A DNA stretch of 64,000 nucleotides from Rhodothermus marinus (GTDB lineage: Bacteria; Bacteroidota; Rhodothermia; Rhodothermales; Rhodothermaceae). The stretch is from NCBI RefSeq assembly GCF_009936275.1, contig NZ_AP019797.1, positions 2,401,890-2,465,889 of the forward strand, written 5' to 3'. The position numbers and the translations under genes are program-made. The notes below the pieces were generated by a model. That model saw only the letters and a list, made by a program, of their open reading frames with translations, did not search any database and was not told where the DNA came from. This document shows positions 42,281 to 49,814 of this stretch, piece after piece. Within the stretch, counting starts at the first letter, position 1, and each line of letters begins with the position of its first letter.

Positions 42281-44608
42281 TCATCGAAGAATCGCCACCT
42301 TGCCATAGGCGGTGCCCTCGCCGTTCTGCCCGACGGCCACGATCAGATAGACGCCCGAAGGCACCGGACGCCCGTAGCGATCGCGTCCGTCCCAGCGCAC
42401 GCGGCCTCCCCGCGTTTCGAAGCTGGTCACCAGGCGGCCGTCTACCGTTACGATCCGTAGCTCGGTCGCTTCGACCAGGCCTTCAATGAACACCGTCGCG
42501 TCTTCCTCCGGCCCGACGCGCACCGGGTTCGGGTAAACAAACAGCGTCCGTACCTGTTCCGCCGGCGCGATGGCGTCGCCCTGGTAGCTGACAAGCCCGG
42601 CGGCTGTCGCCAGAAAGACGCGTCCGCTCCGCGCATCGACGGCCACGGCCTGCACCACGTCGGACAGCAGCGGGCTGTTTTCCTGTGTGAAATGTTCGGC
42701 AATCCGAAAATCGACGCCGGCCTGCTCGACCACATAGACGCCGTCGTCGGTGGCCACCCAGAGCCGGTTGGCCGGATCGACGGCCAGGTCGTTCACCGAA
42801 AGACCGCTGAGCAGGAAGGGGTTTTCGCCGGGCTGCCGCTCGGCCGCCAGCGGCCAGACGGGCACCGTGTTGGGATCGGCGGCCGCAAACGGGTTGTTGA
42901 GCACGTAAGCGAGACCTTCGGTGGTACCGATCCAGATGCGGCCGTCGCGGTCTTCGGCCAGCGCCTGCACGGATACGCCCGGCAGCCCCTGTCCGCCGCT
43001 ACCCCGCTCGCTCAGGTAGCGGCAGGCGTCGTCGTCGGCCCGCGCCGGATCGTCGCCCGGATCGTAAAGAATCAGCCCCGTGTTGATCCGCAGGTTACCA
43101 CGGCTGACCGCCACGATCCAGAGCTGGCCGTATTCGTCCACCAGCAGCCGCCCCAGCGTCGTACTGAGCGAGTTGATGCAGGACGGGATCGGCGCGCGCT
43201 GCCAGGTGCCGTCGGGCAGCCGCACGTGAAGCGGATGGGGTGCGGTCAGATTGGCCACCCAGAGCCGCCCTTCCGGGTCGGATCCCAGTCCCCGCACGAT
43301 GATGAAGTTGCTCGTGCCGGCGGCCGGCTCCAGCGTCGAGTTGGAGGCATCGTAGAACTGCAGGGTACCGTCCGGCGAGACCTGCGCCAGCCCGTTCCCA
43401 TCAGAACCTACCCAGACGTTTCCGGCCGCGTCGGCATGCACCGGCCGAAACGACGAGCGACCGCCCAGCATGGCAGGCAGGTAGGCCGTCCATCTTCCGG
43501 CAGGATCCATCCGATGGAATCCGGCCGTGCCACCGCTCGCTGCATCGGTGGCCCACAGGTTGCCGGAAGGATCGATGGCGAGATCGGCGAAGACGTTCAC
43601 GTATGGCCCGTCGGGCAGGATCGTCTCCAGGACTTCGAGACCCGTCGCCCCGGCATCGGGCACGGCCGCCCGCAACAGACCGTTTTCGCCATCACCGATC
43701 CAGAGCGCTTCGCCGTCGAAGGCCAGCCGCAGCGGGCGGCCCAGGCTGTCGCTCCCAAGTGTCTGTACCGATGTCGTCGCGTCAATGCGCAGCACCCGGG
43801 TGCCGGCCGTGCCCAGCAACAGATCACCCAGCGGTTGCAGGTCGGTAACGGCCTCGCCACTCCAGCGCAACTCGTAGCGCCCATCAGGCTGTCGCACCGC
43901 CAGCCCACGCTCCAGCCCGACGTACAGTGTCTGGCCGTGCAGCGCGAGCGAACGCACCGGCAGCCGTCCGTCCAGTCCCTCGGACTCCAGCACCCAGGCG
44001 CCCGGATCCTTCAGGTTCGGATGCGCGAGCGGCGCGTGGGCCACCCCCCGGGCCGTAGCCAGCCAGAGCGTCGGCTGCCCGTCGGGACCGGGTCCGATGG
44101 TCAGATCATAAACGGCAATGTCCGAAAACGCGCCGAATTGCGTGTAGGTGTCGCGCACGACCCCGTTTACCGGATCGAACACGACCACGCCGAAAGCCGT
44201 GGCCACCAGCAGCGTGTCGCCCCGCATGCGCAGCCGGAAGATCTGCCGATCCGGGAAGCGCTCGGCCCGCGCGATGTCGAAAAAGGCCCGGACGGTGCCG
44301 CTGGCCGGATCGAGCCGGTCGATCACGCCGTCACCGTAGCCGATCCAGAGCACCTGTCGCCGGGCATCCCAGGCCAGCGCCCGGACGCCCACCTGATGCA
44401 GGCCCTCGACGGCCGTAAAGCGCTGCAGGCCACCGTCTTCCGGGCTGTAGCGAAACACCCCACCGCCGGTCGCCACCCAGACGCCCGAAGGGGCCAGCGC
44501 CAGATCGGTCACCTGTCGCATCGAAGTGTGGGCCTGCCAGCGACCGGCCGGTTGCGCCTGAGCGCTTCCGACCAACCCCACCAGCACCAGCAGCCACAAC
44601 CCACGCAT
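42281..44608 (-). CDS. PorZ-like two-propeller protein of the T9SS
   Basis: 775 residues, close to PorZ length. A signal peptide (LVLVGLVGSAQAQ) precedes propeller-type repeats: GRWQAHTSMRQVTDLALAPSGVWVATGGGVFRYSPEDGGLQRF, then WIGYGDGVIDRLD, WLATARGVAHAPL, WIGTTEGLAYVL and WVATDDGVYVVE. The C-terminal 90 residues resemble a sorting domain: LFVYPNPVR, ATELRIVTVDGRLVTSFE, and GRPVPSGVYLIVAVGQ. PorZ helps deliver lipid to T9SS cargo at the cell surface. The two-propeller plus sorting-like domain layout supports PorZ, but a generic two-component-propeller cargo is possible. It is cotranscribed with ribH. Confidence 0.7.
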   Translation of the reverse strand: MRGLWLLVLVGLVGSAQAQPAGRWQAHTSMRQVTDLALAPSGVWVATGGGVFRYSPEDGGLQRFTAVEGLHQVGVRALAWDARRQVLWIGYGDGVIDRLDPASGTVRAFFDIARAERFPDRQIFRLRMRGDTLLVATAFGVVVFDPVNGVVRDTYTQFGAFSDIAVYDLTIGPGPDGQPTLWLATARGVAHAPLAHPNLKDPGAWVLESEGLDGRLPVRSLALHGQTLYVGLERGLAVRQPDGRYELRWSGEAVTDLQPLGDLLLGTAGTRVLRIDATTSVQTLGSDSLGRPLRLAFDGEALWIGDGENGLLRAAVPDAGATGLEVLETILPDGPYVNVFADLAIDPSGNLWATDAASGGTAGFHRMDPAGRWTAYLPAMLGGRSSFRPVHADAAGNVWVGSDGNGLAQVSPDGTLQFYDASNSTLEPAAGTSNFIIVRGLGSDPEGRLWVANLTAPHPLHVRLPDGTWQRAPIPSCINSLSTTLGRLLVDEYGQLWIVAVSRGNLRINTGLILYDPGDDPARADDDACRYLSERGSGGQGLPGVSVQALAEDRDGRIWIGTTEGLAYVLNNPFAAADPNTVPVWPLAAERQPGENPFLLSGLSVNDLAVDPANRLWVATDDGVYVVEQAGVDFRIAEHFTQENSPLLSDVVQAVAVDARSGRVFLATAAGLVSYQGDAIAPAEQVRTLFVYPNPVRVGPEEDATVFIEGLVEATELRIVTVDGRLVTSFETRGGRVRWDGRDRYGRPVPSGVYLIVAVGQNGEGTAYGKVAILR

Positions 44609-44611
44609 CGT

Positions 44612-45079
44612 TCAATCCAGCTTGCGCATTAGATCGATCATCTCCAGCGCCGTCAGGGCCGCCTCGGCTCCTTTGTTGCCCGCCTTCGTACCGGCCCGTT
44701 CGATAGCCTGCTCGATCGTGTCGGTCGTCAGCACTCCGAAAATAACGGGCACCTCGGTGTCGAGCATCGTGCGGGCCAGTCCCTGCGCGGCCCCACCGGC
44801 CACGTACTCGAAGTGGCTGGTGGCACCCCGGATGACGGCACCCAGACAGATGATCGCGTCGTAGCGGCCCGAACGGGCCAGCTTGCGGGCAACCAGCGGC
44901 ATCTCGAACGCGCCGGGACAGCGCACGACCGTCACCTGATCCATATCGACCCCCTGGCGCGTGAGCACGTCCAGTGCCCCTTCGAGCAGGCGCTCCGTGA
45001 TGAAATGATTGAAGCGGCTGACCACAATGGCCAGCCGGGCACGCTCCGGACGGTAGTGGCCTTCGATAAAAACGGGCAT
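44612..45079 (-). CDS. ribH: 6,7-dimethyl-8-ribityllumazine synthase
   Basis: 155 residues. RibH joins dihydroxybutanone phosphate and the ribityl pyrimidine in riboflavin synthesis. Motifs are [68 protein letters not shown] and [35 protein letters not shown]. No other rib gene or FMN riboswitch is visible here. It is immediately followed by the PorZ-like gene. Confidence 0.98.
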   Translation of the reverse strand: MPVFIEGHYRPERARLAIVVSRFNHFITERLLEGALDVLTRQGVDMDQVTVVRCPGAFEMPLVARKLARSGRYDAIICLGAVIRGATSHFEYVAGGAAQGLARTMLDTEVPVIFGVLTTDTIEQAIERAGTKAGNKGAEAALTALEMIDLMRKLD

Positions 45080-45085
45080 GGTCTT

Positions 45086-45199
45086 TCAGAACGACTTCGC
45101 TGAACGATTGCTATCCCGGGCTGAAAAATAGCACATCCGTACCACTTCGGCCATGGCCCGACGCTGCTCGTCGCCTTCACGGCGCCAGGCATCCACCAT
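45086..45199 (-). other. short open frame upstream of ribH, possible gene remnant
   Basis: From ATG 45199 a 37-codon frame reads MVDAWRREGDEQRRAMAEVV and RMCYFSARDSN, a plausible protein tail with no ribosome site. It ends six bases before the ribH start. The upstream flank is repeat sequence (REPIN C region), so this may be the surviving C-terminus of a gene whose 5' end was lost. The evidence is thin. Confidence 0.25.
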
Positions 45200-45416
45200 A
45201 ACACACGTAGGCATCAGCCGACATAATTTTTCAGACAACCCGCCGCTTCGCTTTGCACCCTGTTACAAGCATAAACGCGTTTGTAGTAAGCCACGAAGGC
45301 GTCAGCCGAAGTGGCGCAATTTTGAAACGGCACTCCGCTTCGCTTCGTGCCTGACTACGCACAGGTTTGTAATGAGCCGTGGTGGCGGGTGTCATCCGCG
45401 AAAACCCGATGTTGCG
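45200..45416. other. intergenic region dominated by REP-type repeats
   Basis: Besides REPIN C (45283-45358) the stretch holds GCTTCGCTTTGCACCCTGTTAC at about 45244-45266, a degenerate second-type hairpin. It also holds GTAATGAGCC...GGCGGGTGTCATCCGC after REPIN C, possibly another decayed unit. No gene was found. Confidence 0.6.
45283..45358 (+). repeat. REPIN copy C (76 bp)
   Basis: GTAGTAA, hairpin GCCAC...GTGGC, spacer, hairpin GGCAC-TCCGCTTCGCTTC-GTGCC, TGACTAC: the same order and orientation as copy B, with one extra base in the spacer. The flanks do not show the terminal inverted repeats of elements A and B, so here the REPIN appears outside the larger element. Confidence 0.72.
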
Positions 45417-46256
45417 CTACGCACGCGTTGCCTGGAGCGTCGCACGCAACCGCTCCACCCGCGGATACGGGATCGTGCAGGTGCCGAGCAGGGCGTCGTC
45501 TTCGGGCCGGTGCCCGTGATAGTCGGAGCCCCCCGTCTCCAACAGGCCAAAATCCCGGGCCACCTGCCGGTAGTGCTGTACCAGGTAATAACTGTGCGCA
45601 GGATGGATCACCTCGATGCCGTCGATGCCGGCCTGGAGCAGTGCTCGGAAGACCCGATCGCGCAGGTGCTCGCCCGGGTGGGCCAGCACGGCAATGCCGC
45701 CCGCCTCGTGCAGGACGGCCACGGCTTCTTCGGCCGTCCAGGCCGGCTTGGGCACGTAGCCGGGGCCGCCAGGCAGCAGATAGCGCTGAAACGCCTCCCT
45801 GTAACTTTCGGCATAACCGGCCGCCACGAGCGCCCGCGCCACATGCGGCCGCCCCGGTACGCCGTGGCCGATGGCCGTCTGCACCTGCTCCTCCGAAAGT
45901 CGCACGCCGACTTCCTGCAACCGCGCGAGCATGGCGGCCAGCCGTTCCTCTCGCGCCTTTCGGTAGGCGGCCAGTGCTTCGCGCAGCGCCGGATGATCCG
46001 GATCGAAAAAGTATCCCAGCAGGTGCACCTCCTCTTCTTCGACCTGCACGCTCAGCTCCACGCCGGGTATCACCACCATGGCCCATCGAGCAGCCGCCTG
46101 CCGGGCCTCCTCCAGGCCGTCGATCGTGTCGTGATCGGTGATCGCCACACAGTAGAGTCCGGCCTCCCGGGCCCGTCGTACCAGCTCGGCCGGCGAAAGC
46201 CGGCCATCAGAACAGCTCGTGTGCAGGTGCAGATCTGCGCGGCGCAGATCGAACAT
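45417..46256 (-). CDS. PHP-domain phosphoesterase
   Basis: 279 residues. The PHP metal motifs are ADLHLHTSCSDGRLSPAELV, CVAITDHDTIDGLEEA, VIPGVELSVQ, the late IAVLAHPGEH and the C-terminal TGGSDYHGHRP. This is the YciV/RNase AM group, which includes 3',5'-nucleotide bisphosphate phosphatases and 5'-3' exonuclease-like enzymes acting on RNA ends. The precise substrate is not determined. The gene is isolated between the REPIN C region and the divergent HIT gene. Confidence 0.9.
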   Translation of the reverse strand: MFDLRRADLHLHTSCSDGRLSPAELVRRAREAGLYCVAITDHDTIDGLEEARQAAARWAMVVIPGVELSVQVEEEEVHLLGYFFDPDHPALREALAAYRKAREERLAAMLARLQEVGVRLSEEQVQTAIGHGVPGRPHVARALVAAGYAESYREAFQRYLLPGGPGYVPKPAWTAEEAVAVLHEAGGIAVLAHPGEHLRDRVFRALLQAGIDGIEVIHPAHSYYLVQHYRQVARDFGLLETGGSDYHGHRPEDDALLGTCTIPYPRVERLRATLQATRA

Positions 46257-46371
46257 ACCGTTTCTCCGTCAGGTGCCCCTTTGCAACGTGCAAATTCCCC
46301 TTTAGTTTTAAGCCGGGCTGGATTTTTCCCGGCGGGCAGGCGTAGGAACGACGAACCAACCCGAAAACGCT

Positions 46372-46908
46372 ATGAAGCAGCTGTGGAGTCCCTGGCGTTC
46401 GCAGCACATCGAACGTGTGGTCGAGCAGCCGCTCAGCCGGCCGGGCGAGCCCTCGCTGTTCGTGCGCCTGGCCGCCGAGAACCGCGATGAGGAAAACCTG
46501 ATCCTCTGGCGCGGCCAGTATGTTTTTGTTATCATGAATCTGTATCCTTACAATAACGGCCACCTGATGATCGTGCCCTACCGTCAGGTGGCCGACTACG
46601 AAGCGCTGACGCCTGAGGAGCAGTGTGAAATGGCCCAGACCGTCGCCCGCTGCATTCGCTGGCTCAAGTATGCGTTGAAGCCCGACGGCTTCAACGTGGG
46701 CATGAACATCGGAAAAGTGGCCGGCGCCGGCATCCCGGACCACGTGCACCTGCACGTGGTGCCCCGCTGGGAAGGCGATACGAATTTCATGCCCACACTG
46801 GCCGAAACGAAGGTGATTCCCGAGGCGCTCCGCGACACCTACCGCAAGCTCCGGGCGGCCATCGAAGCGCTGGAGTCTGACCACGAGGCCCCTGCCACCA
46901 CCTCCTGA
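46372..46908 (+). CDS. HIT family hydrolase (Ap4A phosphorylase-like)
   Basis: 178 residues. The histidine triad is DHVHLHVVPRW, preceded by the YPYNNGHLMIVPYRQVADYEALTPEE block. This is the 160-180 residue HIT group related to diadenosine tetraphosphate phosphorylases that hydrolyse or phosphorolyse dinucleoside polyphosphates. It starts the run with the flippase-like and DUF72 genes. Confidence 0.93.
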   Translation: MKQLWSPWRSQHIERVVEQPLSRPGEPSLFVRLAAENRDEENLILWRGQYVFVIMNLYPYNNGHLMIVPYRQVADYEALTPEEQCEMAQTVARCIRWLKYALKPDGFNVGMNIGKVAGAGIPDHVHLHVVPRWEGDTNFMPTLAETKVIPEALRDTYRKLRAAIEALESDHEAPATTS

Positions 46909-46913
46909 CCCGC

Positions 46914-47996
46914 ATGTCGCTCCCCCCACAGGCTCCCTCCCCGAACGGCCGGGCGCCCTCGCCCTGGCGGGCCCGTCTGCTGGGTTCGGTGGCATTGAGC
47001 CTGGTGGTGCTGGGCGTCGTCACCTATTTTACGTTTGACTGGAAGGCCTTTGTCGAGGCGCTCAACGAGGTCAATCCGCTGCTGCTGACGCTGGGCATCG
47101 GGACGCTGGGTCTGCGCGTGCTCTTTGGCGCCTGGCGGCTGCACTACGTCTCACACCGGCACCTGACGCTCCGGGCGGCCGCCCGCTGCCAGCTCGTGTG
47201 GGACTTTTCGTCGAACGTGACGCCTTCGGCCATCGGCGGCGGCCCGTTCGCCGCGCTGTTCATCGCCCGGGATCAGCGCCTGCCCCTCGGCGAAGCCACT
47301 GCCATTCTGCTGTTCGCCATCCTGCTCGATCAGCTTTTCTTTGCCTTCACCATCGTGCTGATCCTCGTGGCCCTGCCTTTCATGCCCGTCCTGCCCTCGG
47401 CCATGGGCACGGTGGGCGGCGGCACGTTCGTGCTCTACCTGGGCCTCGGGCTGGGCTGGGTGGCCTTTTTCGCCTACACCACATTTTTCCGGCCGGAGCT
47501 GATCGAACGCCTGGCCCGACGTATCCTTCGCTTCCGACGGCTGCGTCGGTTCCGTGAGCGCGTCATCCAGGAGCTGCTCAGCCTGCAGGAACGCACGCAG
47601 CTCATCCGCTCCCAGCCGCCCGATTTCTTCCTAAAGGGCTTCCTGCTGACCACGGCGGCCTGGATCAGCCGTCATCTGCTGCTCGTTTTTCTGGTGTGGA
47701 GCGTCTATCCCGAGGCCGACGCCGTGCTTGTCTTCATGCGCACGCTGGCCATGACGCTGGGGTCGGTCGTGATGCCCACGCCGGGCGGCTCCGGTGGCGT
47801 CGAAGGGCTCTACGTGCTGTTCATCGGCCCGCTCATGCCCCGTCACTTCGTGGCGCCCACGCTGCTGCTCTGGCGCCTGCTCAGCTACTACGTGTTCATC
47901 GCGATCGGACTGTTCCTGACAGGCCAGCACATGCAGCGGAGCCTGCGTCGGCGTCGCCAGTTGCGTCCGGCACCGGAACCCGCCGAAGAGTCATGA
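46914..47996 (+). CDS. flippase-like membrane protein (lysylphosphatidylglycerol synthase TM region family, UPF0104)
   Basis: 360 residues with about eight membrane helices. Family landmarks are RAAARCQLVWDFSSNVTPSAIGGGPFAALFIARDQRL near the first third and VVMPTPGGSGGVEGLYVLFIGPL near the end. The soluble lysyltransferase domain of MprF is absent, so it is the stand-alone transmembrane type, thought to move lipid-linked substrates. It starts five bases after the HIT gene and overlaps the DUF72 start (ATGA). Confidence 0.9.
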   Translation: MSLPPQAPSPNGRAPSPWRARLLGSVALSLVVLGVVTYFTFDWKAFVEALNEVNPLLLTLGIGTLGLRVLFGAWRLHYVSHRHLTLRAAARCQLVWDFSSNVTPSAIGGGPFAALFIARDQRLPLGEATAILLFAILLDQLFFAFTIVLILVALPFMPVLPSAMGTVGGGTFVLYLGLGLGWVAFFAYTTFFRPELIERLARRILRFRRLRRFRERVIQELLSLQERTQLIRSQPPDFFLKGFLLTTAAWISRHLLLVFLVWSVYPEADAVLVFMRTLAMTLGSVVMPTPGGSGGVEGLYVLFIGPLMPRHFVAPTLLLWRLLSYYVFIAIGLFLTGQHMQRSLRRRRQLRPAPEPAEES

Positions 47997-49057
47997 CGCC
48001 CGCCGAGCTCGAAGCACGCCTTGCCCGCATCGAGGCGTACGACCTGCGGGGGGTGCACCCGAACCTGCGGCTGGGCACGGCCAGCGACCGCTACGCGGGC
48101 TGGATCGGCCAGATCTATCCCGAGCACTACCGCCGCGAGATCAAAACGCGGCCGCGCCGCCTCGAAGGCCGCACCTTCGAAGAGCGCGTGCTGCCCGTGG
48201 CCTCGGTGCGCGACTACTTCGAGCACTTCGACGTGCTGGAGCTGGACTTCACCTTCTACCGCCCACTGCGTGAGGCGGACGGTCGCCCCACCGCTTCGCT
48301 TTTCACGCTGCAGCAGTACGCCACGCACGCCCCACCCGAGACCCGCTTTCTGCTCAAGGCCCCCCAGCAGTTCTTTGCGGCCACGCTGCGCCGCACGCAG
48401 GGCGGTCGCGTCATCTACGAGGAGAACCCGCATTACCTCGACGCCGAGGCCTGCCGCCGTCAGTTTCTCGAGCCGGCCCGCGAGGTGCTGGGCGAGCGCC
48501 TGCTGGGCGTGATCTTCGAACAGGAGTACCGACGCGTCGGCGAAAGCCCCGATCCGGAGGCCAACATTGCTGCGCTGGACGCTTTCTTCGACGCGCTGGA
48601 CGGCGGTGTGCAGGCCCATCTGGAGCTGCGCTCGGCCCATCTGCTCACGCCGGCCTACTTCGACTGGCTGGCCGCACGCGGCCTGGGGTTCGTCTTTAGC
48701 CACTGGACCTGGCTGCCACCGATTCGCCGCCAGTGGCGCCTCTGCGGCGAACGCTTCACGGCGGCCGACCGCAACGTCGTCGTCCGCCTGCTCACCCCGC
48801 TGGAGATGACCTACGCCGAGGCGTACGCTCGCGCCTATCCCTTCGACCGACCCGTGCCCGAACTGGCCGGCACCCGCCAGGCCCGCGATATGGTGCTCGA
48901 TGTTACCGCGCTCGTGTTTCGCGCGGCTATGGAAGGCGCGGTCGTGAACGTGATCGCCAACAACCGGGCCTGGGGCAACGCGCCCGATCTGGCCCGTGCG
49001 ATCGCCCGCCGCGTGCTCGAAGAAGTGCGCCGCCGAAGCCTTCGGGCCTCGGATTGA
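47993..49057 (+). CDS. DUF72 family protein
   Basis: 354 residues with a TIM-barrel-like DUF72 pattern: GTASDRYAGWIGQIYPEHY, YFEHFDVLELDFTFYR, PPETRFLLKAPQQFFAATLRR, LLGVIFEQEYR and HLELRSAHLLTPAYFDWLAARGLGFVFSHWT. The C-terminal segment with VNVIANNRAWGNAPDLARAIARRVLEEV extends past the usual family length of about 240. The function is unknown; some relatives are linked to nucleic-acid or cell-wall processes without proof. ATG 47993 overlaps the previous stop. Confidence 0.85.
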   Translation: MTPAELEARLARIEAYDLRGVHPNLRLGTASDRYAGWIGQIYPEHYRREIKTRPRRLEGRTFEERVLPVASVRDYFEHFDVLELDFTFYRPLREADGRPTASLFTLQQYATHAPPETRFLLKAPQQFFAATLRRTQGGRVIYEENPHYLDAEACRRQFLEPAREVLGERLLGVIFEQEYRRVGESPDPEANIAALDAFFDALDGGVQAHLELRSAHLLTPAYFDWLAARGLGFVFSHWTWLPPIRRQWRLCGERFTAADRNVVVRLLTPLEMTYAEAYARAYPFDRPVPELAGTRQARDMVLDVTALVFRAAMEGAVVNVIANNRAWGNAPDLARAIARRVLEEVRRRSLRASD

Positions 49058-49234
49058 TTTCAACCAACGCTCACAAAGACTTCATCCCACAGAACAAAGC
49101 CGTCACTAAACTTCGCGGCTACTGACCTGATGCAACCTCCCTTGCGACACCTTCTCCCACTCGTTTCTGCTCTGACAGGCGCCTCCTCCGCCTGCGTCCC
49201 TGATTTCTTCTGTCCCGTTCCACCCCAAACCCTG

Positions 49235-49783
49235 ATGCAAACCGCCATGGAACCGCGTAGCCATGCCTTCGGTGTATCCGCTCTGTTGCTGATGCTGAGC
49301 CTTGCGCTGCTATCGAGCGGATGCCAGAAAGAAAACCCGGTGCAGGTGCTGCCCGAAGATGTGGCGGGCACCTACGACTTCACCCACTTCATCTTCATTC
49401 CGGATGCGACGGCCATCGCACCGGCCAACGTGCTCGACACGCTGGTGGCCGCAAACACGAACCTGCGGCTGACGGCCAGCGGCCAGTTCGTGCTCAGCTA
49501 CCAGTTCATCAACGGCCCCGAGTCGCTGATTGCCGGCACGTTCGAAGTGGATGAGCGACGCATCACCCTGCGCGCCTATCCGGGGGCCGAGGCACAGCTC
49601 ACCTCGCTGCTGCTCGACTCACCCCTGGTGCTCAACCGCACGGACGTCGACGGCGTGCTGGAGGCCAGCATCCGCAAAACCGTGGACCTGGCCGCCTTTT
49701 CGAATCGGTATCGGGGCGTGCCACCGATTGAAGGCACCCTGCGGCTGCGGCTGGTGCTGCGCCTGAACACCCCTGCTTCCTGA
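49235..49783 (+). CDS. lipoprotein of unknown function
   Basis: 182 residues from ATG 49235; ATG 49247 is equally possible. The lipobox is LLSSGC, followed by QKENPVQVLPEDVAGTYDFTHFIFIPDATA, a lipocalin-like or calycin-like opening. Beta-strand-rich sequence follows (LTASGQFVLSYQFI, SLIAGTFEVDERRITLRAYPG). Probably a periplasmic or surface-anchored beta-barrel domain. It is 31 bases ahead of the next outer-membrane protein and likely cotranscribed with it. Confidence 0.75.
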   Translation: MQTAMEPRSHAFGVSALLLMLSLALLSSGCQKENPVQVLPEDVAGTYDFTHFIFIPDATAIAPANVLDTLVAANTNLRLTASGQFVLSYQFINGPESLIAGTFEVDERRITLRAYPGAEAQLTSLLLDSPLVLNRTDVDGVLEASIRKTVDLAAFSNRYRGVPPIEGTLRLRLVLRLNTPAS

Positions 49784-49814
49784 CCGCCCCGTCCACCAAG
49801 CCGGAATGCAAGCC

